A stretch of DNA of 64,000 nt, taken from contig NZ_FXYD01000003.1 of the NCBI RefSeq assembly GCF_900185015.1, forward strand, positions 186,001-250,000, written 5' to 3'. The stretch is from Octadecabacter ascidiaceicola. Its GTDB lineage: Bacteria; Pseudomonadota; Alphaproteobacteria; Rhodobacterales; Rhodobacteraceae. Of this stretch, positions 16,503 through 26,364 are shown in pieces. The translations under genes and the position numbers were made by a program. Below the pieces are notes generated by a model, which was not told the DNA's origin, made no database searches, and was given only the letters and a program-made list of their open reading frames with translations. How positions within the stretch are numbered: position 1 is the first letter of the stretch; every line of letters begins with the position of its first letter.

Positions 16503-17018
16503 CTATGATTTGAACATGCGCCCGATCCATCCCTTTTTTGTCTCTTTCTGATCTGCGACTTCGGCGACTTCTTCGAGTTCTGGTTCCAGTCCCTCTTGAA
16601 ATCTCTCAAAGAATTGGCCCGCCAATTTCTTGGCAAACCCGTCGATGATCCGACTGCCAAGTTGGGCGAGCTTGCCGCCAACCTTCGCATCGACATCGTA
16701 TTCCAGCAGTGTGCCGCCATCTATATCGCTAAGCCGAACGTCCGCCGAACCAGAGGCGAAACCAGCCGGCCCGCCTTTGCCTTGCCCCGACAATCTCAGG
16801 CTCTCGCCCTCAACAACATCAGAGATCGTTACCTCGCCTTTGAACTTTGCTTTAACAGGGCCGACTTTTTGTACGACAACGGCTTCGAACCCGTCTTCGG
16901 GCGACCCGGTCAATTCTTCACAACCCGGAATGCAGGCCTTCAGAACTTCAGGTTTCAAGATCGCATCCCAAACGGTCTGACGTTCAGCTGCGATCTCTCG
17001 TTGGTCGGATAAATTCAT
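16503..17018 (-). CDS. coxG: CoxG family protein (SRPBCC fold)
   Basis: This 171-residue protein begins with the SRPBCC/CoxG pattern (VWDAILKPEVLKACIPGCEEL) and ends in a charged tail (EVAEVADQKETKKGWIGRMFKS) that could contact the membrane. In CO oxidisers CoxG anchors the dehydrogenase to the membrane and links it to quinone. Here it is the first structural gene of the cluster, 35 bases before coxS, and probably has the same role for the form II enzyme. Confidence 0.85.
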   Translation of the reverse strand: MNLSDQREIAAERQTVWDAILKPEVLKACIPGCEELTGSPEDGFEAVVVQKVGPVKAKFKGEVTISDVVEGESLRLSGQGKGGPAGFASGSADVRLSDIDGGTLLEYDVDAKVGGKLAQLGSRIIDGFAKKLAGQFFERFQEGLEPELEEVAEVADQKETKKGWIGRMFKS

Positions 17019-17116
17019 TGCGGTCCTCCCAGTCCATCAATGGCACCTCGAAGTAGGCAGAGCAGCAAATCTGAAGAGGTTTGGGAAGTGGCCGGCCCAT
17101 TATCCTTGCCGGTAAG

Positions 17117-17134
17117 TGTCGCACATCTGAGACA
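17117..17134. promoter_or_regulatory. Candidate operator upstream of coxG
   Basis: TGTCGCACATCTGAGACA is an imperfect palindrome (TGTCxCA-N4-TGxGACA). It lies 10 bases past the regulator stop and about 100 bases before coxG. The same half-site TGAGACA occurs at 18137-18143 in front of the regulator gene. It is consistent with a Fis-type helix-turn-helix dimer, but this is unproven. Confidence 0.4.
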
Positions 17135-17143
17135 GGCGGCGTG

Positions 17144-18124
17144 CTATTCGCTCAATCCCAGCCGTTTCATGCGTCGATAGAGCGTCGCACGCGACACCGC
17201 GAGATCGCGCGCTGCGACGCTAACGTTGTTGTTTGCGCGCACCAACGCACGGACAACCGCAGCGCGTTCCGCCTTTTCAAACCCAACCGGACCGTCGCCG
17301 CGCCCGAACAAATCGCTGGCAGGCATTGGCGTGAATTTGCCCTGCACCTCAAGCCCGTAGGTCTTGCGTGCGCCGCGGGTGGCACCAACAACCACGTCGT
17401 CGGCATCGACTGCCAATAGCATGGAACTAGACGCGTCTTCGTGGTCGGCAACCACGATGCGGGCCTTTGCATAGCTGGCGCGGAAATTGTCGGCCTCAAC
17501 TGCGCGCGCGATCTGTCCTACCATTTCTGCAATAAGGCCATTGATCGTCTGGGTTTGGTCCGCCCTTGCTGACGAAACATCAAGGGCAGCAATCAATTGC
17601 CCGTCCGAGCCAAAGATCGGAGCATCGATACAGCTCATTGCGGTATTGCGTGCCATGAAGTGTTCGTTGCGATGGATCGTAATCGCGCGTTCTTCGGTGA
17701 TACAGGTGCCAATTCCATTGGTGCCTTCGGCCGCTTCGCTCCATACCGCGCCAAGCCCAAGACCCCAACCTTCAAAGACTGTTTTGTCCGCGTCTGAAAA
17801 CCGATGATCCACGACGACACCATCGCAGTCCGTCAAAACAACGCCGCAGCCCGAACTTCCTACCAGCTCGAAAAGGCGGTCTAACTTCGGGGCTGCGATA
17901 TCCATAACACGGCCCAAAGCTTCGCGGCGCTGAGCGACATCATGACTTGAAAGGCAGTCCTGCGAAGCATCATGGGACGGGTCCAACCCATGCGAGAGCA
18001 TCGAGCGGCGCCAAGACGCCGCCAGCCGGGACCGCGCGGCGGCCGACTTCGATTGTATCGATGCGATAACAGCATCAACATGAGTTGTAGGCAATGCGGC
18101 CAAGGTGTGGATCTCCCACTGCAA
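17144..18124 (-). CDS. AcoR-like regulator with GAF domain and Fis-type HTH, no AAA+ domain
   Basis: This 326-residue protein has an N-terminal region and GAF sensor domain (about 75-215; WSEAAEGTNGIGTCITEERAITIHRNEHF), then a linker, and a C-terminal Fis-type HTH (SVAARDLAVSRATLYRRMKRLGL). Full-length AcoR relatives have a sigma54-activating AAA+ domain between these two; here it is absent, so the protein cannot work as a sigma54 activator. It stands immediately upstream of coxG on the same strand and probably controls the cox genes in response to a small molecule. Confidence 0.82.
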   Translation of the reverse strand: MQWEIHTLAALPTTHVDAVIASIQSKSAAARSRLAASWRRSMLSHGLDPSHDASQDCLSSHDVAQRREALGRVMDIAAPKLDRLFELVGSSGCGVVLTDCDGVVVDHRFSDADKTVFEGWGLGLGAVWSEAAEGTNGIGTCITEERAITIHRNEHFMARNTAMSCIDAPIFGSDGQLIAALDVSSARADQTQTINGLIAEMVGQIARAVEADNFRASYAKARIVVADHEDASSSMLLAVDADDVVVGATRGARKTYGLEVQGKFTPMPASDLFGRGDGPVGFEKAERAAVVRALVRANNNVSVAARDLAVSRATLYRRMKRLGLSE

Positions 18125-18366
18125 TCATTCGCAATTTGAGACAAGAGTCAAATTCAGCCAACGAGGACCCGCTATGGATTAACGGGCCAAAGCTTCAAAT
18201 CTGCGTTCAAACCTCCCTCAACGTCACTTCGAAACGAAGCCAAAGGAATCCCCCAACATCATTGCCGCATATCGCAAGAAGCGTGGTCGTGAACTGGATC
18301 GGAAGGAATAGCGTTGAGGGCGCCGTGAACGTGATGGAGTATCCCGATTTTGGCAAACTCCACCAC

Positions 18367-19377
18367 TTAGGCTGGTGGTAAATACTCGGTTCCTGCGATC
18401 CCAGCCATGCGAGCGAGTACGTCATCGCCCAGCTGCATCAACCAGTAAAGCAAGTCGATGAAAACCCAGTTCTCAGCCAGTTTCTCACCCTCGCGGCGGT
18501 AGATATCAATCACACGGAATTCACATGCCTTATCTGTTCCGGGCATCCCCATGAACCCGCCATGTAGTTTGGCCGTGAAGTTCGGCCAGCCAAAGAACCC
18601 GCCGTAGTGTCCCTCAGCCAGACGTGCCACATGGCCCGTGGACGAGCGATCGTAGAACGCCGCACGAAACGGACCCGAATGTTGTTTGGCGTAGCGTTCG
18701 ATCGTGTAGGCCGCTCCAATCCCTGTCGGGCCCCACCAAATCATGTCGTCGTGCCATGTGCGCGCCAGTTCTTCCTCTAAGGGAAGACCCAACTGCCATG
18801 TTCCCAAATCACCAATCATCGCATTGATCGCGGCCAAGGTTGCCTCGCCCTCTGCCACGGGCTGCGCGCCGTGCAAAAGCCCACCATGCGTCATCGGGCC
18901 GGGTTGAACCAATTGCGCCGCCGTTTGTGGTGGAAACGGGTTTTGGCCCGCCTGCACCATCAGATGGGGGATATCGACGTGCAGCATTGTCTCAGCGATC
19001 TTGCCATTCTCAATCCGGTTAAACTCGCAATAGCGCAGCATGGTGATCTTGTTGCTTGGCCGGATGCCCAGCCAGACCGCATCAAACAGCCCCATCAGAT
19101 GCCCCATGGACACGACCCAAACCCCTTCGCCCACGGTGTTTTCACCCGCAAAGAAGATATCCTCGCGCCGCTGCAACCGCGTCAAGGATCCTAACAACGG
19201 ACCCCAAAACACCCGCGCTACATCGCAAGCACCATGTTGCTCATAAAACGGATGCATACCGCGCCAGTGCCAATCGGGGGTCGTATGGGCGGCCAGCACG
19301 TCCTCTATCGTTTCTGGGGTCGCACCTTTCATGTCCGCGTAAAGCGCGCGCACAACTGCCTTTTGGTCCTGAAACAT
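18367..19377 (-). CDS. SnoaL/NTF2-like two-domain protein, copy 1
   Basis: This 336-residue protein appears to hold two SnoaL/NTF2-like domains (about 1-150 and 180-325), with YCEFNRIENGKIAE in the first and WWGPTGIG, GWPNF and ENWVFIDLLYWL in the second. NTF2-like folds include isomerases, dehydratases and hydrolases, so the reaction is open. It is the last gene of the minus-strand arm and starts three bases after the stop of the permease gene, so it belongs to the transport operon. It is clearly related to the protein encoded at 25327-26364 (shared WxGPxGIG, GWPN, ENWVxxDLL, DxLARM). Confidence 0.8.
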   Translation of the reverse strand: MFQDQKAVVRALYADMKGATPETIEDVLAAHTTPDWHWRGMHPFYEQHGACDVARVFWGPLLGSLTRLQRREDIFFAGENTVGEGVWVVSMGHLMGLFDAVWLGIRPSNKITMLRYCEFNRIENGKIAETMLHVDIPHLMVQAGQNPFPPQTAAQLVQPGPMTHGGLLHGAQPVAEGEATLAAINAMIGDLGTWQLGLPLEEELARTWHDDMIWWGPTGIGAAYTIERYAKQHSGPFRAAFYDRSSTGHVARLAEGHYGGFFGWPNFTAKLHGGFMGMPGTDKACEFRVIDIYRREGEKLAENWVFIDLLYWLMQLGDDVLARMAGIAGTEYLPPA

Positions 19378-19380
19378 CTC

Positions 19381-20265
19381 TTATCCCTTAACAGCGCCTG
19401 CTGTCAGACCTGACACGATCTGACGCTGGAAGAACAGGATCAACACAAACAACGGCGCCGTGGCCGACACAACGGCCGCGACCGCAAACATGACGTTGCC
19501 TTTGGTTTGCGTGGTGCCAAGGAAGGACGCAATCTTAGGGATCATGGTCTGGTTTTCCTGATCCAGCAGCATCGCCGCCACAGGAAAATCGTTGTACGCC
19601 AACAAAAAGCTGAACAGCCCCGTCGTGATGACACCGGGCCACATCACCGGCAGAATAACATGACGGAACGCCTGAAACCGGTTACACCCGTCCACCATTG
19701 CGCTTTCATCAAGATCTTTTGGAATATTGCGGAAAAAGGACGTCATCATCCACAGGCTGAAAGGCTGGTTGATTGCGACAAGCACAACGATTGTGGTCCC
19801 TAAACGACCCCAAAGGTTCCATTCATAAAACGGCAGAAGATAGCCGGACACCAGCGTGATCTGCGGCATGGCGCGGAACATCAACGCAGCGATCAATATC
19901 CAAAACGCATAATTATACGTGGACCGTGACAGCGCGTAGCCCGCAAGGGTGCTCAACGTTAACGAAATCGTCACCACACAAAAGCAAACGATCGACGTGT
20001 TCATCACGGCGCGTCCGAATTCTTCGGTTACCCAGGCGCCGTAATATCCGTCGCCCGTAAAGGACCCTCCGGTCTCGACCCTCGTCGACTCACCCGTCAG
20101 GGCAAAAGCCCAGTTCGCCTTTGAAAAGAAATCACCCTCTACCTTGAATGACCCCCAAAGGGTCCACAGGAATGGGAAGGCCGCCATAATCACCCAAAGG
20201 ACCAAAAACCCTGTCAGGATGATCCGAAGTGACGTCGGCTGTTTGCGGGGGTTGGCTGTGCTCAT
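19381..20265 (-). CDS. Sugar ABC transporter permease, MalG-like
   Basis: This 294-residue membrane protein has about six helices and the cytoplasmic EAA loop (DESAMVDGCNRFQAFRHVILP) that contacts the ATPase. The pattern is that of CUT1 permeases for oligosaccharides, sugars and polyols. It lies three bases downstream of the MalF-like gene and three bases upstream of the SnoaL-like gene. The substrate is presumably the one bound by the solute-binding protein encoded at 21395-22639. Confidence 0.9.
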   Translation of the reverse strand: MSTANPRKQPTSLRIILTGFLVLWVIMAAFPFLWTLWGSFKVEGDFFSKANWAFALTGESTRVETGGSFTGDGYYGAWVTEEFGRAVMNTSIVCFCVVTISLTLSTLAGYALSRSTYNYAFWILIAALMFRAMPQITLVSGYLLPFYEWNLWGRLGTTIVVLVAINQPFSLWMMTSFFRNIPKDLDESAMVDGCNRFQAFRHVILPVMWPGVITTGLFSFLLAYNDFPVAAMLLDQENQTMIPKIASFLGTTQTKGNVMFAVAAVVSATAPLFVLILFFQRQIVSGLTAGAVKG

Positions 20266-20268
20266 CGG

Positions 20269-21291
20269 TCAGGCTCTCTTGAAATCGCGCCACGTGCGCA
20301 CAAGGACGGGGAAAAGAAGAATTCCGACGCACACCACCGTCAAAAGCGAGGTCGTCGCGGCAGAGTTCAGCAACCGCGTCTCCCCACCAAGATCCGAGAA
20401 AATATAGGTCGAAAGAGATTGCGCATGCGCTTCTGCACTGAACGAAATCAACGGCTCAAAGACGCGAAAATTATCCATCAGCTGGATCAGCGCCACAAAC
20501 GTCACAAGCGGCATGATGTGCGGGATCGTCACAAACCGCACGCGCTGCCAGCGGTTCGCACCATCAATCATCGCCGCTTCGTCAGCGTCTTGACTGACCG
20601 ATTGCAAACCGGCGTAAAACACCACAAAGGCAAAAGGCGCCGCATGCCAAATTCCGTAAACCATCAGCATGATCCACATCATTGGCGTTGATGCTTTGAC
20701 ACTCAATTCGGGGTTGCCTGCTAACGCCTGGATTGCATGCCCCAAAACACCGCGTGCATCGACCATCCAGAACAATACCAGCGACCCGACCAGCGGGGTG
20801 ATAATGAATGGTAGCAGCGACACAAAAATCAATGGCCCTCTAATTGCGCGAGAGGCGGCGTTCACCGCAATCGCGATCGAAAATCCAAGAACAATCGTCA
20901 GTGGCGTTACAATGAAGGTAAAGGTCAGTGTGAAAACAATGGCGCTGTAGAATGGTAGGTTCATCACCTTACTCCACCAGTCGCCCCATCCAGTTGATGT
21001 GCGCCAGGCTTCTCCCATTTCTGAAAATGCCAGATGTCCACGGTTCGTGTAATTCTCAAAGCCCACGAAACGGCCCAGCGGTTGTGCTTCACGTAGGGCA
21101 AGGGTCTGTTCTTGGTTGACGGATGTCGTCTCGGTACACCCGAACGGCCCGCAGGTCTCTACGACCTCCATGACCTGCTCATGTTGTGCGTGAAAAGACT
21201 GCAAAACAACTGAAACGACAGGAAAAACGATTAAAAGCAGCATGGCCAAAAGCGACGGTGCGACGAATGTTAGGAATGTTCGATGGTTCAC
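20269..21291 (-). CDS. Sugar ABC transporter permease, MalF-like
   Basis: This is a 340-residue CUT1-type permease with an EAA loop (DEAAMIDGANRWQRVRFVTIP) and six or more helices. Two in-frame GTG codons are possible starts; I chose 21291 because GAGGG lies six bases upstream, while the upstream GTG at 21315 has no box. A loop between the first helices has a Cys pair (ETCGPFGCTE) that could form a disulfide in the periplasm. It follows the solute-binding protein gene after a stem-loop spacer. Confidence 0.88.
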   Translation of the reverse strand: MNHRTFLTFVAPSLLAMLLLIVFPVVSVVLQSFHAQHEQVMEVVETCGPFGCTETTSVNQEQTLALREAQPLGRFVGFENYTNRGHLAFSEMGEAWRTSTGWGDWWSKVMNLPFYSAIVFTLTFTFIVTPLTIVLGFSIAIAVNAASRAIRGPLIFVSLLPFIITPLVGSLVLFWMVDARGVLGHAIQALAGNPELSVKASTPMMWIMLMVYGIWHAAPFAFVVFYAGLQSVSQDADEAAMIDGANRWQRVRFVTIPHIMPLVTFVALIQLMDNFRVFEPLISFSAEAHAQSLSTYIFSDLGGETRLLNSAATTSLLTVVCVGILLFPVLVRTWRDFKRA

Positions 21292-21351
21292 GTCTTGCCC
21301 TCGGTTATCTCGCACGCAATCGTGCTGGCGTTAGTACGTTTCGCGTGGTGT

Positions 21352-21378
21352 GAGCGGCGCACAACCTGTACGCCGCTC
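21352..21378 (-). other. Stem-loop between solute-binding protein and permease genes
   Basis: GAGCGGCG and CGCCGCTC form a stem around an 11-base loop, shortly after the stop of the solute-binding protein gene. On the minus strand the T-run expected of a terminator is not present. Such elements commonly protect the highly expressed binding-protein mRNA and reduce read-through into the permease genes. Confidence 0.6.
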
Positions 21379-21394
21379 TTTCTTTTTAGGTCGC

Positions 21395-22639
21395 TTACTG
21401 GGTTACAAACCCAGCTTCGACAGCCGCAGCTGTGTAGGCAGCTTCAACATCGGCCAGTGCCTGCTCAGCAGACTCGTTGCCTTGCATAAAGTCAGCCAGT
21501 TCGGCCCCCAATGCAGAGTGTAGCAAGCCTTGGAATGGAACCATCGGGTATGGCTTGGAACCAGCAGACACCGCGGCAAGAACGCCTTCGTTGATCGGCT
21601 GTGGTTCAAACCCGTCGATCAGCCAAACGGCCTGACCCATGGTTTCGTCGTTCAGCAATGCAGGGGATACACCGTATGCCATAGCTTGGAACGTCGCGGC
21701 CGCATCTTCGTCGCTGATGTTCTTGGCCACGGTCCAACCGTCCCACCACAATGTTGTCGCTGGCACGCCGCTGTCACCAACCATCAATGGGCCAGCCACT
21801 TTGGTGTTGGAATAGACTTCTTCGGCAGATCCTTCGTCGTCCATCAATACGCCCGTACGCGAGCCCCACATGTTCATCAACGCCACGTTGCCTGCTTCCC
21901 ATTCCGCAGATGTCGCGTTGGAATCGTGGGTAAGGAAGTCAGGGTTCATGTATTCAGACAGCGCCTTCATCATCTCCAACGTGGCAACACCTGCTTCGTT
22001 GTTGATGGAAACATTTGCTGTGCCCGGCTCGAAGAATTCACCGCCGTGGCCGATGTACATGTTGTTGAATTCCTGCGCGAGGTTCCAACCCGAAGCATAG
22101 GCACCGCCCAGTGGGCTATCCATGATGCCCGCTTCGCGGATCGCCGCGGCTGCCGTCAGCATCTCTTCGTATGACGTTGGGATTTCCAGACCGACCTGCT
22201 CTAGCACGTCTTCGCGGTACACAAGCGTCTGCGCGTTCGCCATGAACGCAATCGCCATCACATTGCCATCGACGGAAATCTGCATGTGGGTTGGGATATC
22301 CGCGCCGTATTCAGCAACCAGATCATCAAGCGAACGCACAACATCTTCGTTAATCAGCGCAACAATGGACGAGTTCGCAACAATCGCAGTTGTATACTCA
22401 GCCGGGTCGCCCTGCATACCCGGCAGGTTCAAAGTCTGGTGATCAGCTGTAAGGTTTGCCTCTGCGTCCAGACCTTCACATGTTTGGGCCAAAGCAGCCA
22501 CAGACTGGATGGCAGGAAATTCGTTACCGATGATGCTTAACCGGCCTTCCGCGGTGCATCCATGGCCCTCCGCAAACGCTGCCGCGCCCATTGTCAGGGC
22601 GGCAGCTGTGGCCCCCATCAGTTTGGTAAATTTGGTCAT
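21395..22639 (-). CDS. ABC transporter solute-binding protein, sugar type
   Basis: This 414-residue protein has a signal peptide (hydrophobic core LMGATAAALTMGAAAFA) and the fold pattern of CUT1 solute-binding proteins (SIIGNEFPAIQSVAAL near the start of the mature form; MWGSRTG and WWDGWTVAKN later). It captures a sugar-like ligand in the periplasm. The ligand is not evident. It is the first gene of the minus-strand arm, with a GGGAG box before the ATG, and is transcribed away from the shared operator region. Confidence 0.9.
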   Translation of the reverse strand: MTKFTKLMGATAAALTMGAAAFAEGHGCTAEGRLSIIGNEFPAIQSVAALAQTCEGLDAEANLTADHQTLNLPGMQGDPAEYTTAIVANSSIVALINEDVVRSLDDLVAEYGADIPTHMQISVDGNVMAIAFMANAQTLVYREDVLEQVGLEIPTSYEEMLTAAAAIREAGIMDSPLGGAYASGWNLAQEFNNMYIGHGGEFFEPGTANVSINNEAGVATLEMMKALSEYMNPDFLTHDSNATSAEWEAGNVALMNMWGSRTGVLMDDEGSAEEVYSNTKVAGPLMVGDSGVPATTLWWDGWTVAKNISDEDAAATFQAMAYGVSPALLNDETMGQAVWLIDGFEPQPINEGVLAAVSAGSKPYPMVPFQGLLHSALGAELADFMQGNESAEQALADVEAAYTAAAVEAGFVTQ

Positions 22640-22715
22640 TATAGTCTCCCTAATGGTTCAGATCGTATTTAGCTTTTCGTTGGGCGCACTGATTCTAGCG
22701 AATCAAGAAACGCCA

Positions 22716-22730
22716 TGCATACGTTTGCAA
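22716..22730. promoter_or_regulatory. LacI-type operator, copy 1
   Basis: TGCATACGTTTGCAA is identical in all 15 bases to the core of the second copy at 22874-22888. With its flank it is a near-palindrome centred on ACGT, like LacI/GalR operators. It lies 77 bases upstream of the solute-binding protein start, so it could control the minus-strand arm. The likely ligand is the LacI regulator encoded at 27125. Confidence 0.7.
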
Positions 22731-22872
22731 TCAAATGACCATCTTAACCACAAAGCAAGGGAAAAATAGGGCGAGCCAAAAAAAGCCGGTAATGCTGCAA
22801 CTGCAAAATATGCTTAATGAAATAAGGGCGCAGAAAGAACTTGCGCAGACAGCAGAATCGGAACTACATCTA

Positions 22873-22888
22873 TTGCATACGTTTGCAA
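22873..22888. promoter_or_regulatory. LacI-type operator, copy 2
   Basis: TTGCATACGTTTGCAA is palindromic apart from one base pair and lies only 13 bases before the ATPase start codon, a position where bound repressor would block transcription or its start. The spacing to copy 1 (157 bp between centres, about 15 helical turns) would also allow looping. Confidence 0.7.
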
Positions 22889-22901
22889 GAAAGGCATCCA
22901 C

Positions 22902-23948
22902 ATGGCCGAAATTCAGCTCAAGAATATTCATAAACGCTGGGGCAGCTTTGTCGGCGTCGAGAACTTCGATCTTACCATTGCGGACCAAGAGTTCCTCGTC
23001 CTTCTTGGCCCGTCAGGTTGCGGCAAGACAACGACTATGCGGATGATCGCAGGGCTGGAAGACCCTACTGAAGGCGACATCCTCGTGGATGGGAAGCGTA
23101 TCAACGACCTTGAACCCAAAGACCGCGATTGTGCTATGGTGTTCCAGTCGTACGCGCTCTACCCCAACCTCGACGTCTATGAAAACATCCGCTTCCCGCT
23201 GCGAATGCGCAAGGTTCCCTCGTCCGAGCATAAGGAGCGCGTCATGCGTGCCTCGGCGATGGTCGAGCTTGACGATTTCCTGCACCGTAAACCCGCAGAA
23301 CTCTCCGGTGGTCAGCGCCAACGCGTGGCCTTGGCCCGCGCCATCGTGCGTCAGCCCAACGTCTTCCTGATGGACGAACCGCTGTCCAATCTCGACGCCA
23401 AGTTGCGGGTCTCTACCCGTGCCCAAATCAAGAACCTGAGCCACGAATTAAAGGTCACCACGATCTATGTGACCCACGACCAGATCGAAGCCATGACACT
23501 GGCGGATCGTGTTGTCGTCATGTCAGCAGGTGTCGTTCAACAAGTCGGCTCTCCGACGGAAATATACGACAATCCAGCCAACACCTTCGTGGCCAGCTTC
23601 ATCGGCTCCCCTGCCATGAACCTGCTTGAAGGCACGATTGAGGGCGGCACCTTCACCGGTAAAGACGTCACAATCACCGGCCTCGACAGCACCCACTCCG
23701 GCCCAATCACGCTGGGCTATCGCGCTGAAGATGCCGCTATTGGTGGCGATGCTCCGTCCGTGAACGCACCGGTCTATTCGATGGAGTTGCTGGGCGATGC
23801 CACAATGGTCACATTCCGTATCGGTGGCACCATCGCGACCGTGAAGGCCGACAAAGAGTTTCGTGCCGCGATCGGCGAAACTGTCGCCGCGACAATTCCC
23901 GCTGCGACCTGCCATCTCTTTGACGCCACAACAGGTGAGCGGTTGTAA
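22902..23948 (+). CDS. Sugar ABC transporter ATPase (UgpC/MalK-like)
   Basis: This 348-residue protein has Walker [10 protein letters not shown] (near 37), signature LSGGQRQR (near 135), Walker B VFLMDEP followed by LSNLDAKLR, and a C-terminal TOBE/OB domain (about 240-348), the layout of MalK-type ATPases. It energises the importer whose binding protein and permeases are encoded divergently at 19381-22639. It is the first gene of the plus-strand arm. The operator overlaps its leader. Confidence 0.92.
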   Translation: MAEIQLKNIHKRWGSFVGVENFDLTIADQEFLVLLGPSGCGKTTTMRMIAGLEDPTEGDILVDGKRINDLEPKDRDCAMVFQSYALYPNLDVYENIRFPLRMRKVPSSEHKERVMRASAMVELDDFLHRKPAELSGGQRQRVALARAIVRQPNVFLMDEPLSNLDAKLRVSTRAQIKNLSHELKVTTIYVTHDQIEAMTLADRVVVMSAGVVQQVGSPTEIYDNPANTFVASFIGSPAMNLLEGTIEGGTFTGKDVTITGLDSTHSGPITLGYRAEDAAIGGDAPSVNAPVYSMELLGDATMVTFRIGGTIATVKADKEFRAAIGETVAATIPAATCHLFDATTGERL

Positions 23949-23998
23949 CCCGCTCGACCCGACAAACCTGTAACTGCCACGCCCGAGGAAACCCGCAC

Positions 23999-25330
23999 AT
24001 GACGATCCGCCATTTGAAAACCGCCCGCTCAGCCGCCGCCCGCGCCGAAGATGATGCCAAAACCCGTGCAATCGTCGAAGCCGGCCTGAAAGAGATCGAA
24101 ACCAAAGGCGACGCCGCTGTACGCGAGATGTCGGTGAAGTTCGACAATTACGACCGCGAGAGCTACCGCCTAACGCAAGCCGAAATCGAGGCCCTTATCG
24201 CCAAGGTCACCCCGCGCGAAATGGCCGATATCAAGTTCGCCCAAGAACAGGTGCGCGTCTTCGCGCAACACCAACGCGACTCCATGCTGGATATCGAAGT
24301 TGAAACCATGCCTGGCGTGATCTTGGGGCATAAAAACATTCCTGTTCAATCTGTCGGCTGCTACGTTCCCGGCGGCAAGTTCCCCATGGTCGCTTCTGCC
24401 CACATGTCCGTTGCCACTGCATCGGTCGCCAAAGTTCCACGTATCATCGCCGCGACACCCCCCTTCAAAGGCGAACCCAATCCGGCAGTTATTGCGGCTA
24501 TGCACCTTGGCGGGGCGCATGAAATCTACGTCATGGGCGGCATCCAAGCGATCGGTGCCATGGCCATCGGCACAGAAACAATTGACCCCGTCCACATGCT
24601 CGTCGGTCCCGGAAACGCCTTTGTCGCCGAAGCCAAACGCCAGCTTTTCGGGCGCGTCGGTATTGACCTATTTGCTGGCCCGACTGAAACCATGGTCATC
24701 GCGGATGAGACCGCCGCCGATGGCGAACTCTGTGCGACCGACCTGTTGGGCCAAGCTGAACACGGCTACAACTCCCCCGCCGTTTTGCTCACCAACTCCG
24801 AAAAACTCGCAAACGACACGCTGGCCGAAATCGACCGCCTCCTTGCAATCATCCCAACCGCCGACACCGCTGGCAAAAGCTGGGAAGACTACGGTGAGGT
24901 CATCGTCTGCGACACCTATGACGAAATGCTGCACGTTGCCGACGACATCGCGTCCGAACACGTGCAAGTCATGACAGATCGCGACGACTGGTTCCTCGAA
25001 AAGATGACCTGCTACGGCGCCCTGTTCCTTGGCCCGCGCACCAACGTGTCCAACGGAGACAAAGTCATCGGCACCAACCACACACTGCCCACCAAGAAAG
25101 CGGGCCGGTACACGGGCGGCCTCTGGGTTGGTAAGTTTTTGAAAACGCACAGCTATCAGAAAATCACCACGGACGAAGCGGCCACATTAGTTGGCGAATA
25201 TGGCTCACGCCTTTGCATGCTCGAAGGCTTCGTGGGGCACGCTGAACAGTGCAACATCCGTGTACGTCGTTACGGCGGAATCAACGTTCCCTACGGCACT
25301 GGCGCGCCTTATCGCGAGGCCGCCGAGTGA
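23999..25330 (+). CDS. Histidinol-dehydrogenase-family polyol dehydrogenase (HpsN-like)
   Basis: This 443-residue protein belongs to the histidinol dehydrogenase family and keeps the metal and catalytic residues seen there: [10 protein letters not shown], the SEH motif in ASEHVQVMT, and GHAEQC near the C-terminus. Outside histidine synthesis, relatives such as HpsN oxidise an alcohol to the acid in two NAD-dependent steps (2,3-dihydroxypropane-1-sulfonate to sulfolactate). Its location in a sugar-import operon, with no his genes nearby, argues for a catabolic role: oxidation of a primary alcohol or aldehyde of the imported compound. The actual substrate is not known. Confidence 0.8.
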   Translation: MTIRHLKTARSAAARAEDDAKTRAIVEAGLKEIETKGDAAVREMSVKFDNYDRESYRLTQAEIEALIAKVTPREMADIKFAQEQVRVFAQHQRDSMLDIEVETMPGVILGHKNIPVQSVGCYVPGGKFPMVASAHMSVATASVAKVPRIIAATPPFKGEPNPAVIAAMHLGGAHEIYVMGGIQAIGAMAIGTETIDPVHMLVGPGNAFVAEAKRQLFGRVGIDLFAGPTETMVIADETAADGELCATDLLGQAEHGYNSPAVLLTNSEKLANDTLAEIDRLLAIIPTADTAGKSWEDYGEVIVCDTYDEMLHVADDIASEHVQVMTDRDDWFLEKMTCYGALFLGPRTNVSNGDKVIGTNHTLPTKKAGRYTGGLWVGKFLKTHSYQKITTDEAATLVGEYGSRLCMLEGFVGHAEQCNIRVRRYGGINVPYGTGAPYREAAE

Positions 25331-26364
25331 CAACCCATCCAATCCTCCAACCCTTCCAGAGCGCCCTGACAAACGTCACAAAAGAGTCTCGCACAACCAT
25401 CACAAAGGTGGTCGCACCTGACGCGCGAATTGACCTTTGCTACCCCTTCGGCGAGATCAAAGGCGCGGACCTTTATGACACCCTCTATGCCCCTCTCCTA
25501 AACGCGATACCTGATCTCGAACGTCGCGACATGATCGTTCTGTCTGGCACGACCCCTGAAGGTCAGGACTGGGTCGGTTGCATGGGCAACTACATGGGTA
25601 CGATGACAAAGGCATGGGCGATCAACGGCCACCACATCCCACCAACCGGCCACCTGACCCACATGCGCTACCACGAGTTCTACCGGATTGAAGACGGGTA
25701 CGTAACCGAGGCGCAAATCATCTGGGACATTCCCGAATTGATGATGCAGACGAATGCATGGCCAATGGCCCCGCAATTGGGCAAGTTCCTGTGCACCCCT
25801 GCCCCGATGACCCAAGACGGGCTTACTGCGACGGGCGATGGCCAAGCCACTATGGACCACGTCATCACGATGCTCACAGACCTGTGCAAACATCCGGCCC
25901 AAGGCGGCCCCGAGGTAATGAACCTTGAAACGTACTGGCACCCGCGTTTCAACTGGTATGGACCCGCCGGTATCGGCACCGGACGCGGCATCGCGGGCTT
26001 TCGCAACTGGCACCAGATTCCATTTTTGCGCGCCATGCCGGATCGCAAACTCGACGCCATGGGTGATCTTATGTCCCACTGGTTCGCCCAAGGGGATTAT
26101 GTCTGTGAAACAGGCTGGCCTAATATGCGCCTGACCATCACAGATGACGGCTGGATGGGCATCGCGCCCGCCAACACCGAAGTCCTACTACGCTCGCTCG
26201 ATTTCTGGCGCATGGAAGATGGCAAAATTCGCGAAAACTGGGTTTTGGTGGACCTGCTGGACCTCTACACGCAATGTGGCATTGATGTCTTGGCTCGCAT
26301 GTCCGAGTTCAACAAGGCAAAGTCCCTCGGACCGATCTCACTACCAGAAAGCCAGTTCTCATGA
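25327..26364 (+). CDS. SnoaL/NTF2-like two-domain protein, copy 2
   Basis: This 345-residue protein is related to the one encoded at 18367-19377, sharing the RYxEFxRIEDG segment, [21 protein letters not shown] and DVLARM. The start is the GTG at 25327, which overlaps the stop of the preceding gene in GTGA; a longer open frame upstream is unlikely because it would overlap that gene. The overlap shows translational coupling with the HpsN-like enzyme, so the two probably act in the same pathway. Reaction unknown. Confidence 0.8.
   Translation: MTTHPILQPFQSALTNVTKESRTTITKVVAPDARIDLCYPFGEIKGADLYDTLYAPLLNAIPDLERRDMIVLSGTTPEGQDWVGCMGNYMGTMTKAWAINGHHIPPTGHLTHMRYHEFYRIEDGYVTEAQIIWDIPELMMQTNAWPMAPQLGKFLCTPAPMTQDGLTATGDGQATMDHVITMLTDLCKHPAQGGPEVMNLETYWHPRFNWYGPAGIGTGRGIAGFRNWHQIPFLRAMPDRKLDAMGDLMSHWFAQGDYVCETGWPNMRLTITDDGWMGIAPANTEVLLRSLDFWRMEDGKIRENWVLVDLLDLYTQCGIDVLARMSEFNKAKSLGPISLPESQFS

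Noticed and set aside
18180-18300. A protein-like frame ending IIAAYRKKRGRELDRKE upstream of the SnoaL-like gene stop
   Set aside because: It begins ATG GAT TAA, so it is closed after two codons and has no other start. At most a trace of a former small gene.
23999-25330. Annotation as histidine-biosynthetic histidinol dehydrogenase
   Set aside because: No other his genes are nearby and the gene is coupled to a sugar-import and SnoaL operon; a catabolic HpsN-like role fits better.
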